From Closterium sp. NIES-65 (Eukaryota > Streptophyta > Zygnematophyceae > Desmidiales > Closteriaceae): 64,000 bases of DNA. The stretch lies in assembly GCA_948144175.1 (NCBI GenBank), contig CANXME010002275.1, positions 3,104,001 through 3,168,000 of the forward strand. Direction: 5' to 3'. Positions 1 to 10,022 of this stretch are shown here, piece after piece. Numbering within the stretch: position 1 is the stretch's first letter; each line of letters begins with the position of its first letter. Below the pieces are notes generated by a model that saw only the letters and a list, made by a program, of their open reading frames with translations, was not told where the DNA came from and ran no database searches. The position numbers and the translations under genes were made by a program.

Positions 1-433
1 GCGGGGCCGCAGGAGAAGGGCGGCGGGGCCGCTGGTAGGGTGGCGCGCCCGCAGGTAGGTGGTAGGGCCTCGGGTGAGGGCGGCGTAAGGGCGGCAACAG
101 GCCGCTGAGGGTGGCGACGGGCCGAGTAAGGGCGGCGCGAGGGAGGCCGCTAGGGACGACGCGACGGGGCCAAAGGAGGCCTAGGACGGGCGCGTCAGTA
201 GAGAGAGCACATGAGGCCCGACTCGGGCCTAAGCGAGGTGCACTCCGGGCAGAAAAAAAAAATCGACTTGGTGGGCCCTAGGAACAGTTCCCACGAGGGA
301 ACCTGCTCGATACCATGAGAAGAAACGAGAATGACTGCACTAAGGAATGAAAGTGGTACAAATATGCAACCCTAGGAATGTGTACCCCATATGGGCTACC
401 CCACTACAGCCTACACAACATTATAATTTGACA
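1..433 (-). mobile_element. A1: 5' end of a family A Copia element, cut by window edge
   Basis: Read on the minus strand, a family A LTR (433 to 316) is followed at once by a primer-binding site (315 to 304, TGGTATCGAGC) and then by the GC-rich leader typical of this family, which runs off the left edge. The leader begins with the same blocks seen in A4 and A6: a GGTTCCC / GGGAAC pair, CTAGGGCCCACC, then a T-run near 247-257. No coding sequence is reached. The homogeneous G-rich plus strand at 1-200 (repeated ggcggcg/ggggcc) is leader repeat, not a gene. Confidence 0.85.
316..433 (-). repeat. A1 5' LTR (118 bp)
   Basis: Starts TGTCAAATT and ends TTCTCA on the minus strand. It contains the family box GTAGTGGGGTAGCCCATATG followed by GGGGTACA, and a TTCATTCC block near its 3' end, as in the other family A LTRs. 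The PBS at 304-315 abuts it. Confidence 0.85.
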
Positions 434-652
434 GCTCCGCCGTCTCTATCGCCTACCTTAGCATCTGTTAGAGCTCTGCAGCAAGGTCAGCCGCAGTGAC
501 AGCACCTGCAGCACTCCCGGTAGTGAGGATCTGAGGGTCCTAGTAGTACCGGCCCCAACATCGGCTCAACTTATAATGTGCGCAACGTTGGTCCCTACGG
601 GTACCAGATCCTGACTGGCCCTAGAGCTGGCACTACCTTCTCGCGTCCGTAC
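434..652. other. Unassigned 219-bp spacer between A1 LTR and S1
   Basis: No open frame with recognisable similarity, no LTR termini, no RNA gene seen. It holds several TA/CAGCA-rich short words only. It may be the target into which A1 inserted, or a remnant of an older element. Confidence 0.5.
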
Positions 653-1473
653 TGTTGGTGCAACCCCTTGGTTTGCACTCGGCTTGTTGTCCGTCTACAT
701 GCATGCGTGTGTGCATGGAATGGTATCATGAGATAATATATATTTCATGTGTAACATGGTGTATGAATGATGAGTCATGATGTCGATGTATGTGTCGATT
801 CAATAGCGAGTTGTCGCTAGTCGCGTGTCACATCGTCGTTTGTGTCTCGTGCGCGGTTTCTATTTTGTCGTGTGTCTCGTGCGCGGTTTCTATTTGTCGT
901 GTGTGGAACGTTCGGTGTGTCGTAGGTGCGTCCAGCAGACCCATCAAGAACTCAAGGATGAGTTTTTGATGAAGAACCAGAGCCTTGGTTTCAAGATTCA
1001 AGTGATCGCGAAGCCCGCGAATTGGGTACACTCCAAGATATTGACAATAGTTACATTACTTTGGGTAGTGTAATCTCTCTTTTGGTGTTGGCCCTTGTGG
1101 AGGATAGTTCCGAGACCAATCGTGGTTGAGGACATTGTGGCACTGTTCTACATCAGTGTACCTCAGCTTATGGGGTTTGTAGGGGTTGGGAGTCATTCCT
1201 AACTCGTAACTCTTCCTAATTTGTGTTCTAAGACTATAGTGGCTGCCATAGTGCCGTTCATTCAAACTAACGCTGTGTCGTTAATTCTGAATGAAATCGC
1301 GCGATCAAAATTGCCTATTGTAGGCGACATTAAGAAGCTTTAGATCCAAGTTAAAGCACATCATTTGGAGATGTGGCCAGAACGATACGAATGCGTAAAG
1401 CCGCTGTGCAGAAATCCGACTGTGCACTTCATCTTTCGTTTTAGGCACATCTGAGCCTACTGTGTTTATAACA
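653..1473 (+). repeat. S1: ~820-bp LTR copy, orientation arbitrary
   Basis: Runs from TGTTGGTGCAACCC to TATAACA and is collinear over its whole length with 49686-50507 (S2), where the same termini are flanked by a perfect 5-bp TSD. At S1 the flanking pentamers differ (cgtac and tgacc), so S1 is either an old solo LTR with eroded flanks or the edge of a rearranged element. Short spurious frames inside it are not genes. Confidence 0.8.
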
Positions 1474-1552
1474 CTGACCACTCCGTGTTGTTGATTCTGT
1501 AGGTGACTGCTGTATTTTGCTCTAGCTGGTTCTGGGCTAAGGATTTGGGCAA
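1474..1552. other. 79-bp flank between S1 and B1
   Basis: This is the left flank of B1. Together with 10622-11068 on the other side of B1 it could be one sequence interrupted by B1, possibly the 5' LTR of C1. That is inference only; there is no gene here. Confidence 0.4.
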
Positions 1553-2104
1553 TGCGGTCAATAGGCGGTTGTGGGAGAGCCTAGGCGCAGAGTTGCACGA
1601 TAGGAGCGAGAGGTGCGAGTTTTCCATGTATAGACTTGTTGAAAACTGAATATCGATGCCAGACTTGGTATGCAGTAATTCAAGAAACGAAATTAAATAT
1701 GTTGATAGATAACAACAGAAACAACATGAACCTTTTAGAGGGACACAGTGACATGTGCAAGATCGTTCTACAAGAATGTTGGTTAAGGAGAATGTCCAAG
1801 CACATACTCTAGTATGCGCTTTCTGAGTTGGCACCACTAGGTGAAAATTCCATCAGGTGAAAATACCGTCCGGTCTATTTACTACCTGCCCATGAGTAGT
1901 TGTGTAGGTTCTTGCAACACTAACATTTGCACATACTCGTTTGTGCAATGTCATCACTTCCCTGGTCCAATGTCAAAATGTGCATACCGAAGCGCACAGA
2001 TTGGAGTGTTCTTGGTAAAACCGGTATGTGGTATGCAAAGTCTCGCTACTCCGCATAGAGCTACTACACGTGAAATCAGGCGCGTGTAGGGCTTCCCCTT
2101 AACA
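1553..2104 (-). repeat. B1 3' LTR (~552 bp)
   Basis: Minus strand starts TGTTAAGGGGAAGCC and is collinear with 10023-10616 with indels. It is immediately preceded on the minus strand by the purine-rich AAGGCAGGGGAG at 2105-2117, a polypurine tract. Confidence 0.75.
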
Positions 2105-2631
2105 CTCCCCTGCCTTGATCGTGTCTGGGCAACTGAGGAGCTAGCACACCACACAGAGCAAAAGAAAATTATAGAGTACAATAGGGTGACGATCCAAATA
2201 CTCGTCCGCGTTTTTTCCGCACACGCATACTCACCGCACCAGCCATGTTGAAGGACATTGCACCTATTCTTGCGCATTGTCACATGCATCGTCTTCGAGA
2301 TCGACTTGCCCAACAGTGACCGAGTAGCGCTGAGTTTCCGGGGAATACAGCGCCTTCGTGAAATTGGGTTGCTCGCTTGCTGGGATGTACGTAAGCACTT
2401 ACTGACAATCATTGTCGTGGTATCCGCATAGGCGTCATCGAGAAGCATGTTAGCGAATACCGGGCACACATCGGCCCATTTCTTTGGGGGCACACACCAA
2501 AGTTGGAGCGAGTGGAATCCTGTGTCGGCGGCTTGATTTCCACCACATTGCTCAAAGAACAGTCTTCAAATGACTCCCCTCCAGCTTCGCCAATGACCTC
2601 CATAACGTCACTCGATGAGCTGCCGCTGATC
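2105..2631 (-). other. B1 internal remnant next to its 3' LTR
   Basis: Only broken frames are present on the minus strand (1954-2493 and 2409-2639). I cannot identify RNase H motifs in them. The position, between a polypurine tract and the A2 insertion, says it is the 3' internal or 3' untranslated part of B1. Confidence 0.5.
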
Positions 2632-2755
2632 TGTATCAAAACTATACTCTAGGCTACAGTGGGGCACTTGTTATGGGGTACAGCCCAATGAGGTTTTGCT
2701 ATACATACTTTTTACTGTTGTTGTTCTAGTCATTCTTCATTCCTATTTTCTGACA
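2632..2755 (+). repeat. A2 5' LTR (~124 bp)
   Basis: TGTATC...TCTGACA. It contains the family A box (CTACAGTGGGGCA, GGGGTACAGCCC) but is more diverged than other copies. It is followed without a gap by TGGTTTCAGAGC, a one-base variant of the plant tRNA-iMet primer site. Confidence 0.75.
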
Positions 2756-2767
2756 TGGTTTCAGAGC

Positions 2768-3330
2768 AGATTCCCTGGTGGAAACGTTTTTTAAGGGCCC
2801 ACCACGATAACGATATTTTTCCTGCCCTGCCCGAAGCGCGCCTCGCGCCTGCCTCACCTGCGCCGTCGCGCGGCCTGTCACAGGCCCGCCCATTCGCCCC
2901 TCCCGCACCTGTCCGCTACACCCGCTGCCGGCCCACCCCTTGCGCCCGCCGTGCCTGCGTTTTGTATCTGCCGCGTGCCTGTACCGCGGGCCTGCACGGC
3001 GGACACAAAACGCCGCCGCGGGCCTGCACTCGCGCGAGTGCTCTGCCCTGCCAACGCGCCAGCGCCCTGCCCTGGGCGCACTTGCGCCCTGCCGTGTCCT
3101 GCCCGAGCCACCTCTGCAGCGCCCTGTGCGCCCTGCTAAACCCTAAAATAAACAAATTAAAAAAAAAAAAAAAAAATCTTGGTGCTTCTGCCCTAGGAGC
3201 TACTGCCTGCTTCTGGCGGCGCGTCGCCCTGCTCTGGCCGGGCGCCGCCCTTCCCTGACCGTGCACCGCCCCGACCTACCCTAGTGCCTCCTCGCTGCCC
3301 TTCCTTCCCTACGTGCTGCCCTGCTGGTCG
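2768..3330 (+). other. A2 leader, C-rich, with a 17-18 A run
   Basis: GC-rich leader with repeated GCGCC/GCCTGC words and an A-homopolymer near 3157-3175. It corresponds to the leaders of A4, A6 and A7. Overlapping frames on both strands are low-complexity and not credible genes. Confidence 0.6.
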
Positions 3331-3401
3331 CATGACTTCTCTTCACGACAGCGGTGGGAGTGGTGGCAACAGTGGCGACAGCAATGGGAGTGGTGGCGGC
3401 C

Positions 3402-3833
3402 GTTGTAGCAGTCGCTGTGGAGCTATTCGGTGGGGAGTTTTTGGCGGTGGCCACATGCAACTGCTGCGGCATCCGCGTGAGACCCTTACACCCCAGCAGC
3501 TTTGTAAGTGGTTTGCTTAGCGTTGGGGCATCTCAGCGTAGTTGCCGTAGTGGCAGTCGTGGTGCAGCTATTCAGCTGGGATGTTTTAGCGGTGGCCAGA
3601 TGCAGCTGCAACGGCGTCCGCGTGAGACCCTTACACCCCAGTAGCTTCGTGAGTGGTTTGCTCAGCGTTGGGCGTCTCAGCGTCGTGGCCGTAGTGGCAG
3701 TCGCGGTGCAGCTACTCAGTTGGGAGTTTCTGGAGGTGGCCCGGTGCAGCTGCACCGGCGTCCACGTGAGACCCTTACGCCCAAGCAGCTTCGTGAGTGG
3801 TTTGCTCAGCGTTGGGCGTCTCAGAGAAGTGCT
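3402..3833 (+). repeat. Three tandem ~144-bp copies of the LTPxQLREWFA module in A2
   Basis: The unit recurs with landmarks AGCTATTC at 3421, 3566 and 3710, giving spacings of 145 and 144 bp. Each copy encodes a short Arg/Gly stretch, then RETLTPxQLREWFA with minor changes (one copy has LCKWFA, one has a stop within the module). In other family A members this motif occurs once or twice just before the zinc knuckle. In A2 it sits where gag should be. Confidence 0.85.
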
Positions 3834-4433
3834 GAGGGTGACTGTTACCTGTGTGTGTCGCCTGACCCACAAATAGAGGCTACTGCTCTAGGTGCTGGTG
3901 AGTCTGCTTTCTCAGGTACTGGTGAGTCTGCTCTCTTAGGTACTGCGCCTGCTGAGGCCTTGCACACCTTCACGCTAGACTCAGGTGCTTCCCTCTCCTT
4001 CTTTCGCGATAGCACCACACTCACTCCGCTCAGTCGCCCGGTTGCAGTCTCCCTGGCGGACCCCTCAAGGGGCCCAGTCCCTGCGCACTCCTCTACAGTT
4101 CTGCCGTGTCTGGCGGTCCCGTCTGGCTTACTGTTGGGTCTTCACCTTCCCTCGTTCTCTACGAACTTGGTGAGTGGAGCTGACCTCCTGGACGTGTGGG
4201 TTGACCAGTTCACTCTTGGAGGTCAGCGGGTGACCCACTGTATGTGTGCTTGGACGGGCCGCCACCTGGCCATGTTAATGCGCCAGCCTCGGTCGAGCCT
4301 ATACATACTGACTAGAGCGTCTCTTCCAGTTGCTGAGTCTGGTCAAGTAGCCGCGTCTGGTCAGGTGTTTGCTGCCGCATCCAGGTCTGGTGCGGAGTCT
4401 GCCCCCTGCTCGTGTCGTTTCCTGTCACACTAG
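3720..4433 (+). pseudogene. A2 protease and pre-integrase segment
   Basis: The first residues are the last LTPKQLREWFAQRW module copy. Then comes a short Cys-containing spacer (GDCYLCVSPDP) and, around residue 90, the aspartic protease motif FTLDSGASLSFF. A Copia protease of this type cleaves Gag-Pol in the particle. The GAG-pre-integrase region follows (VTHCMCAWTGRHLA, then CSCRFLSH). The frame ends at 4433 where the other copies continue into the H-x3-H part (LLWHHRLGHPS), so there is a stop here. The zinc knuckle seen upstream in A4, A6, A7 and A8 is missing. Confidence 0.8.
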
Positions 4434-5180
4434 ACTCTCCTTTGGCACCACCACCTTGGTCACCCCTCCCTGCCTCGTCTTCAAGGTATGGCCTCTCGTG
4501 TCCTTGTCACTGGTCTCCCCCGGTCTCTCCCTCCCTTCCCACCGGGGCCTGCCCCTACTTGCGTTCCTTGTGTCGAGGGACGGCAGCGCGCCGCTCCTCA
4601 CTCCTCCGAGTTCCCTCCGACAAAGTTACCCCTGTAGACTCTCTACATGGACATATGGGGCCCAACCTGCGTCCGTGGACAGGGTCACAAGCGATACTTT
4701 CTGCTGGTCGTTGATGACTACTCGCGTTACACCACAGTCTTCCCCTTGCACCGCAAGGGTGAGGTCACAGAGTTGCTGATCGACTGGATCCGCGCTGCCC
4801 GTCGCCACTTCAGCGAGAGTTCTGGCTCGGACCTTCCTGTTCTGCGTCTGCACTCTGACAGAGGTGGAGAGTTTTCCTCCAACCTTCTGCAGGCCTTCTG
4901 TCGTGTGGAAGGCATCTGCCAGATGTTCACGCTTCCGGCCTCCCCACAGGAAAATGGGATTGTTGAGCGCCGCATTGGCATGGTCATGGATGTCGCTCGT
5001 ATGTCCATGATCCATGCGAGTGCTCCCCATTTTTTGTGGCTGTTTGCGGTTCAGTACGCTGCGCATCAGCTCAACCTCCAGCCCTGTGTCTCCGTTCAGA
5101 AGACCACACCTACTCTGCGGTGGACAGGGAAGGTTGGCGATGCCTTTGTGTTCCGTGTTTGGGGATTTCGATGCTGGAGC
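4434..5180 (+). pseudogene. A2 integrase core
   Basis: A frame change near 4620-4647 separates this from the protease part. The catalytic Asp and Glu contexts of Copia integrase are visible: DIWGP, then VVDDYSRY, LHSDRGGEF and ENGIVERRIG. The conserved stretch LRWTGKVGDAF follows. After FRVWGF the sequence jumps into the Gly/Ala linker; the roughly 100 residues found there in A7 (RAFVRDLSADKLSPR onward) are deleted. The enzyme would have inserted cDNA into the host genome; this copy is dead. Confidence 0.85.
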
Positions 5181-5590
5181 CATGCTGCTGGATCTGGAGG
5201 TACTGCTCCGGCTGGAGCTGCTGGAGGTACTAGAGCTACTGGTCATGGAGGTGCTCGTACTGGAGGTACTGGAGCTGCTGGGGCTGGTGGTGCTGCAGGA
5301 GTTGGAGCTGGAGGCGCTTGAGCTGTTACTGCTGGAGGTGCTGCTGGAGTTGGCGCTGCTGGAGGAGCTGGAGCTAGCGGTGCTGCAGGAGTTGGAGCTG
5401 GAGGCGCTGGAGCTGTTCCTGCTGGAGGTGCTGCTAGTGCTGGAGCTAGTGGTGCTGTAGGAGTTGGAGCAGGAGGTGCTGGATCTGTTCCTGCTAGTGG
5501 TGGTGCTGGTGCTGGAGCTAGTGGTGCTGTAGGAGTTGGAGCTGGAGACCCTGGAGCTGGGGGTGCTGGAGCTGTCGCTGCTGGTTCTAG
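5181..5590 (+). repeat. A2 integrase-RT linker, GGAGCTGCTGGAG minisatellite
   Basis: Imperfect tandem repeats of a GGTGCTGCTGGAGTTGGAGCT-like unit encode Gly-Ala-Val low complexity in the sense frame. Similar repeats sit at the same place in A4, A6, A7 and A8. The minus-strand Ser-rich or Pro-rich frames across it are shadows. Confidence 0.8.
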
Positions 5591-5770
5591 GGTGCTGCAC
5601 GGCCGCGGCCGTACTTGGTTCCACTCCTTTAGCAGGTTCTTGATCTCCCACCTTCTACTGGTCCTACTCCTCACTTAGAGTGTTCACCGCCTGTCCAAAC
5701 GCAGTCGCTGTTACAGCCAGCCTCCCCGCGGCCTGGTCCTTCTCCTTACACTGGGCCGACCGGAGGTCTT

Positions 5771-6838
5771 ATGGAGCATCGTGAGCCTAAGTCTCGTCCT
5801 TCATTGCCTGTTTGCGCAGCTCGCACTGGTCGTCATGTTCCGAGTCCACGACCTCCCCCTGTCCCTGGCACGCACCAGATGGCACTTCATCCTTCCTCTA
5901 TTTCACTGCGTGTCCCTCTGCTGTCTCCTACTGCGTCCTCCCTTGCTGACAGACTGAACCCGAAGCTTGACTCCGTTCATGCTGCTAGTCCTATTGTCAC
6001 GCGTCTCCTGGCCATTGTAGTCACCGACCCTTCGTTTGAGTCTACTGCTGCATTTGCTTTTGTTGCCGAGCTGGTTGACTTTGCTGCCATCTATCGTCTA
6101 GACTACGCCGCTAGTCTTGTTGCTGAGCCTGAGTCTGTCTGTCCTCCGTCCCTCAGGGGTGAGTGTGCTCTTGGCATGGACGTCCTTGAGGACACGAAGG
6201 AATTTGAGTGTTTTGCAGCAGCTGTACCTCATCTCGTGTCCATGCTGATTGCACCTGAGGGAGACCTGGATGCACCAGACATCCCAACCCCGCGCTCTTA
6301 CGCGGAGGCGAGAGAGGGTCCCTACTCATCTCAGTGGCAGTCAGCCATGGACACAGAGATGGCATCCTGGAAGTCCACAGGCTCCTACGTCGACGAGGTT
6401 CCCCCTCGTGGGGCGAACATCGTGAATGGCATGTGGATTTTCAGGGTGAAGCGGCTGCTGGGTTCTCCGCGTGTCTTCAAGGCACGTTACGTTGCACGAG
6501 GCTTCAGTCAGCGATAGGGTGTTGACTTCTTCCAGACCTTCTCCCCTACCCCGAAGATGACCACTCTTTGGGTTTTCCTGCACGTCGCCGATCAGGGTGT
6601 CTACGAGCTTCACTCTCTTGACTTCAGCACAACTTTCCTACACGGCAGCTTGCACGAGGAGATCTGGCTGCTCCGCCCACCTAGCTTCACTGGGTCGTTT
6701 CCTCGTGGTACCCAGTGGAGCCTCCGGCGGCCAGGCTACAGTCTCCGCTAGGTGCCTCGCGAGTGGCACGACACACTCAGGACGACTCTTGCGGCTCTTG
6801 GGTTTGCTCCTTCTAGTGCTGACCCGTCGCTGTTTCTA
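5771..6838 (+). pseudogene. A2 reverse transcriptase N-terminal part
   Basis: It opens with the Pro/Ser-rich segment that precedes RT in this family (PVPGTHQMALHPS), then the conserved block FESTAA...VAELVDFAA and YSSQWQSAMDTEMASWKSTGSY. RT proper begins with MWIFRVKRLLGSPRVFKARYVARGFSQR; a stop at 6516 interrupts the frame before GVDFFQTFSPTPKMTTL. A second stop lies at 6750 after SLRRPGYSLR. The sequence ends near ADPSLFL, just before the YVDD catalytic loop, so the palm Asp pair, RNase H and the 3' end are missing. Confidence 0.85.
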
Positions 6839-6841
6839 CTT

Positions 6842-7516
6842 TAGGAATTGCGGCAAGTTGACTGTCAACGATGCCGATGCGCGGCGCCGAAGGCAGTGCG
6901 TCAGGTCTCCCCTCATTGTCGTCGGCCAACTTGGACGGGGTTTCACTGGTGGAATGAGAGAGGTTGTCCGTAACCGGTAGCAAAGAAGCGACGAGAGCAG
7001 GTACCATACGCGAGTACACCGGTGGGAGGGTAGAGCTTGGCAGCGACATGAAATGATGGAGGTCGGTGCAGAGGATGCGGTCGATGTAGCGCGCACGACC
7101 GAGAACAGCTCCCTCAGCAGATATGAGAAGCGTTTCATCCTCGGTGCCCTGAAACGGCACACCACTTTCATTTAGCTGACCAGCTGACAGTAGATTTGCA
7201 TGGACGCCAGGCACATACAGCACATCTGGAATGAGAACCGGCGTGCCCGCTGCTCCTTGAAGAGCAATTGTACCGCGACCTCAGACAGGCTGAATAGCGC
7301 CACTTAATCCACGCACATGGTGAACGTCGTCTCCCGCATTCATATCCACAAATGCCTCATACGTCCCCATGAGGTAATGAGAACAGCCACTATCAAGGAG
7401 TACCACGGTTGGATTTGCTTGCACCGCTGCAGCTACCGCCTTGAAATCCACGCCAGCTTCCGGAGCCACGGAAATGGCCGGCTCCGCCGATGCGTCCGTC
7501 ACCACGATGGCCATCG
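6842..7516 (-). pseudogene. B1 protease and following segment
   Basis: The minus frame from 7514 carries VVLLDSGCSHYLMG, a Copia aspartic protease site with Cys instead of Ala after the catalytic DSG. After a stop near 7281 the next frame gives LYVPGVHANLLSAGQL, the typical protease C-terminal block. It ends in non-homologous sequence at about 6842 where A2 was truncated. It closely resembles the protease of B2 at 26239-27027, so B1 and B2 are one lineage. Confidence 0.8.
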
Positions 7517-7559
7517 GACAGAAGCTTGCCTTGCTTGGTCCACATCGTCACTTGGGGCG

Positions 7560-8045
7560 TCCTTCACACCTTTTCCGCGGAAGGTTCTGGCGTTCGACGT
7601 CGGCTCGTCCTTGGAATCAGAGATTCGTTTGTCTTCGCAGTATGCGGTTTTGCGACGAGGTTGATAGTTTTGCGATCGTCCGCGCAAAGCTTCCTGACCA
7701 TCGCCATCCACCTTGTTGACGCGGTCGGCGCACTGTTTTGCGAAGTGCTGGGGATCTCGACAAACGAAATAGTATCGTTGGGAGTTGCGCTTTTTGCCAC
7801 CGGAACGCTCGTCGCCCTTGGTCGTCCTCGCGCAGTAGACATTCCTTGCTCCTCCGCATGACTTCCCCCACTTCTATTACTAACGGTGCTGCTTCGACGT
7901 GACATAGTGGACTTGAGGGAGAAGCTACTCCTTGCGTCGCTCGTATTCAAGGGTGAATTCCTCAATGATGTAGCTAGAAAGCGTATCCTCGTCAAGCTCT
8001 TCGCGTATACCCGGGAGTTTCACCATGTGTCGTAGGAGATTGTAG
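7560..8045 (-). pseudogene. B1 gag C-terminal part with degraded zinc knuckle
   Basis: On the minus strand a segment reading LLRHMVKLPGIREELDEDTLSS (split here by intent: residues around 8010-7950) matches the B2 gag stretch RRMLAMPGMWESLDKDTLTS in pattern. Further on, YFVCRDPQHFAKQC at about 7775-7735 is a zinc knuckle whose first Cys is replaced by Tyr (the pattern should be Cx2Cx4Hx4C). Several stops and frame changes are present. The role of the intact domain would be binding of element RNA. Confidence 0.7.
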
Positions 8046-9075
8046 GTGTCGTAAAACTAACACATTAGGTAGTTAGGAGAATAGTTCGGCCTAGGCGATC
8101 GAGTTGGTTGTGCCAAGGGTGTCGAGAGAATTTCGGGAAAAGTGTGTTGTTCACTATAGGTTTGCAATCACATATATGCAAGTGAACAAAGGTGCACCAC
8201 CTAACACAGTTTGTAATAACTACACTAACTACAGCTACAGGCAGTTACCGATATAAACTCTGACACTCCCCCATAACTGCCTGCAGCAGGAGTTTGTGCA
8301 GAACACAACCTGCAGGGGTACAAAAATAGCAGCAACAGCAGGTAGGTAGGTAGGTAGTACAGCAGCAAAGGTACAGCAAGAATTCCTGCCATCTCCTCAC
8401 CCTCCCCCTCCCCCTCCCCCCCACACTACTGCAGAAGCAGCAGAGGGGGGAAGAGAGGAGAGGTGGAGGGACGGCTGCTGGACGGTCTCACACCCGCCAC
8501 CCCAGTGCCACTCCCCCAGCTCCCCCACACCCTCACACCCTCCCCCCAGCGGCAACTGTAGCAGCGGGAAAGAAAGGAGGAGGAGGGGAAGGGAAGTTGG
8601 TCTCACACCCGCCACCCCAGTGCCACTCCCCCAGCTCCCCCACACCCTCACACCCTCCCCCCAGCGGCAGCTGCAGCAGTGGAAAAGAAAGGAGGAGGAG
8701 GGGAAGGGAAGCATACCACCCATCACCCCAACACCCGCCACCCCCATACCCTTCCCCCCACGGCTGCAGGGAAACGAAGGAGGAGGGGGTGGGCGGGGAG
8801 AAAGCCGCAGAGCGGCTACTGATGGTTGGCGCGGGTAGGTCAGGGGCGGCTTCAGGGAGTGTAGGTGCGGGGTGAGGTAGTGGCGGTTGCACCGAGTGCA
8901 GGAGCGAGGTGGTGCAGGGGCGGCTGCATCAAGTGCAGGCGCGAGTGAGACACCGCCGAGTGCGCCAGGGGCGGGTACGCGGCGGCTCAGGTAGGTAGGC
9001 AGGTAGTGCACCGTCGCACGCCACGGGGCGCACGACGGGCTGGGCACCGTCGCGTGCCACGAGGCGCACGACGGG
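8046..9075 (-). mobile_element. Small truncated LTR-type insertion inside B1 gag
   Basis: B1 gag homology stops near 8046 and resumes near 9075, so about 1 kb is inserted. On the minus strand a purine tract (GTTATGGGGGAG, near 8265-8253) is followed by TGTCAGAG at 8252, which looks like a PPT/3'-LTR junction; the LTR would run to about 8050. The rest (8270-9000) is low-complexity CCCCCA / GGGAGG repeats including a near-perfect duplication of about 80 bp at 8490-8560 and 8600-8680, and a 39-bp tandem at 9005-9085. No 5' LTR is seen and no protein is encoded. Confidence 0.55.
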
Positions 9076-9099
9076 CAGGGTACCGTCGATGCCGGCCAT

Positions 9100-9925
9100 G
9101 CGCATATCTGCATGTATTTGCTGTGCGCAATTGTAGTATGCGGTTGTGCTTTCGTGCTACCCCATCTCCAGATCTGTCAACCCTTGTTCCAGTTGGCCGA
9201 TGTAAAGGTCATCCGTTGCCTTGTAGGTCTTCATAATGAATTGCAAAGCTTGAAAACCAGCGTCCACCCGAAGACTTGCTTCAATGCAACTTGGATGACC
9301 GGCGAGCAACACCTTGAGATTACCATAAATGTCAACAGTTGTGCCGTGCATGCTGCTCAGCATCCTCCTCAGGCGGCACCTCCACCATTCCGTCTACGAA
9401 CTTCTTCAGTAGCACAATCTGCAACCGCCCTTCGAGCAGTTTCGGCGCGATGATCTTGTCGGGTTAAAACTTGAAGTATCTGTATTTCGGGGCGATGCCA
9501 CCATCGCGTACAATTGACGCTTTTGCTATCTACGAGGGTCCGCCACCACTCCGTTGCACAGAGTTGCAATAACCATGCGCGTCGTTACGCGCACTCGTTG
9601 CAGCTGCAAACCGAAGGACTTGCACTTACGTTCCACCGACGCTCGCAGTGTTCACTCTGACGGTCCCATGCGGTTCACCATGCGTAACTCTTGCGCCTTT
9701 AATGCCATCGATGTTGACGTTGTTGCCTTCAGCACGGGGAGAAGCGGACTCAAATTCCGCATCAACGCGAGAAAGTGGGTGATCGCGAGCCCATTTGGCA
9801 CGAGCTCTTTTGATCATCAGCTCCAGATCCGCGATGCTGATTTCGCCACCGCTGTGGCGCTCCTGCAAAGCAGCGACCTGTGCTTCTAGGTCCATGACTT
9901 CCGTAGCGGCGCCCTCGCGAGCCAT
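9100..9925 (-). pseudogene. B1 gag N-terminal and central part
   Basis: Three minus-strand pieces in order: 9925-9626 (from MAREGAATEVMDLEAQVAAL, heptad-like Leu spacing suggesting a coiled coil), 9569-9369 (a WWRTLVDSKS stretch) and 9363-9157 (KATDDLYIGQLEQGLTDLEMG). The last is the pattern of the Copia gag (UBN2-type) capsid and aligns by eye with TDDLYIGHLEEQLTHLQMG of B2. Gag would form the particle shell. Frame changes and a stop after LEMG show that it is dead. Confidence 0.7.
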
Positions 9926-10022
9926 ACGGAATCAATGTAGCTGCCGGCCCAAGGTTAACAACTTCGTCAACCGTACTCGAGGCTATCTGAAGTTCGTGTA
10001 TGCGTCCACGCTCACTGCACCA

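Larger units (their letters stand above)
2632..6838 (+). mobile_element. A2: degenerate, 3'-truncated family A Copia, nested in B1
   Basis: A diverged family A LTR (2632-2755) and PBS (2756-2767, TGGTTTCAGAGC) start the element. Protease, integrase, linker and reverse transcriptase remnants follow in the order PR-INT-RT-RH that defines Copia. The element stops in the RT palm at about 6838, where minus-strand B1 sequence resumes; RNase H and 3' LTR are lost. Like A7 it has no capsid-coding segment. Confidence 0.85.

Noticed and set aside
828-1265. Small frames in S1, and their counterparts at 49862-50283, as a conserved gene pair
   Set aside because: Conservation covers the whole ~820-bp LTR, including non-coding parts, and the frames are not preserved between the copies.
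4626-5674. Long Ser/Thr-rich and Ala/Pro-rich frames on the minus strand
   Set aside because: They are the complement of the A2 Gly/Ala linker minisatellite; no domain, and interrupted in the other copies.
8340-8362. GTAGGTAGGTAGGTAG run as a telomere- or CRISPR-like array
   Set aside because: Only a short tetranucleotide microsatellite; no spacers, no extended array.
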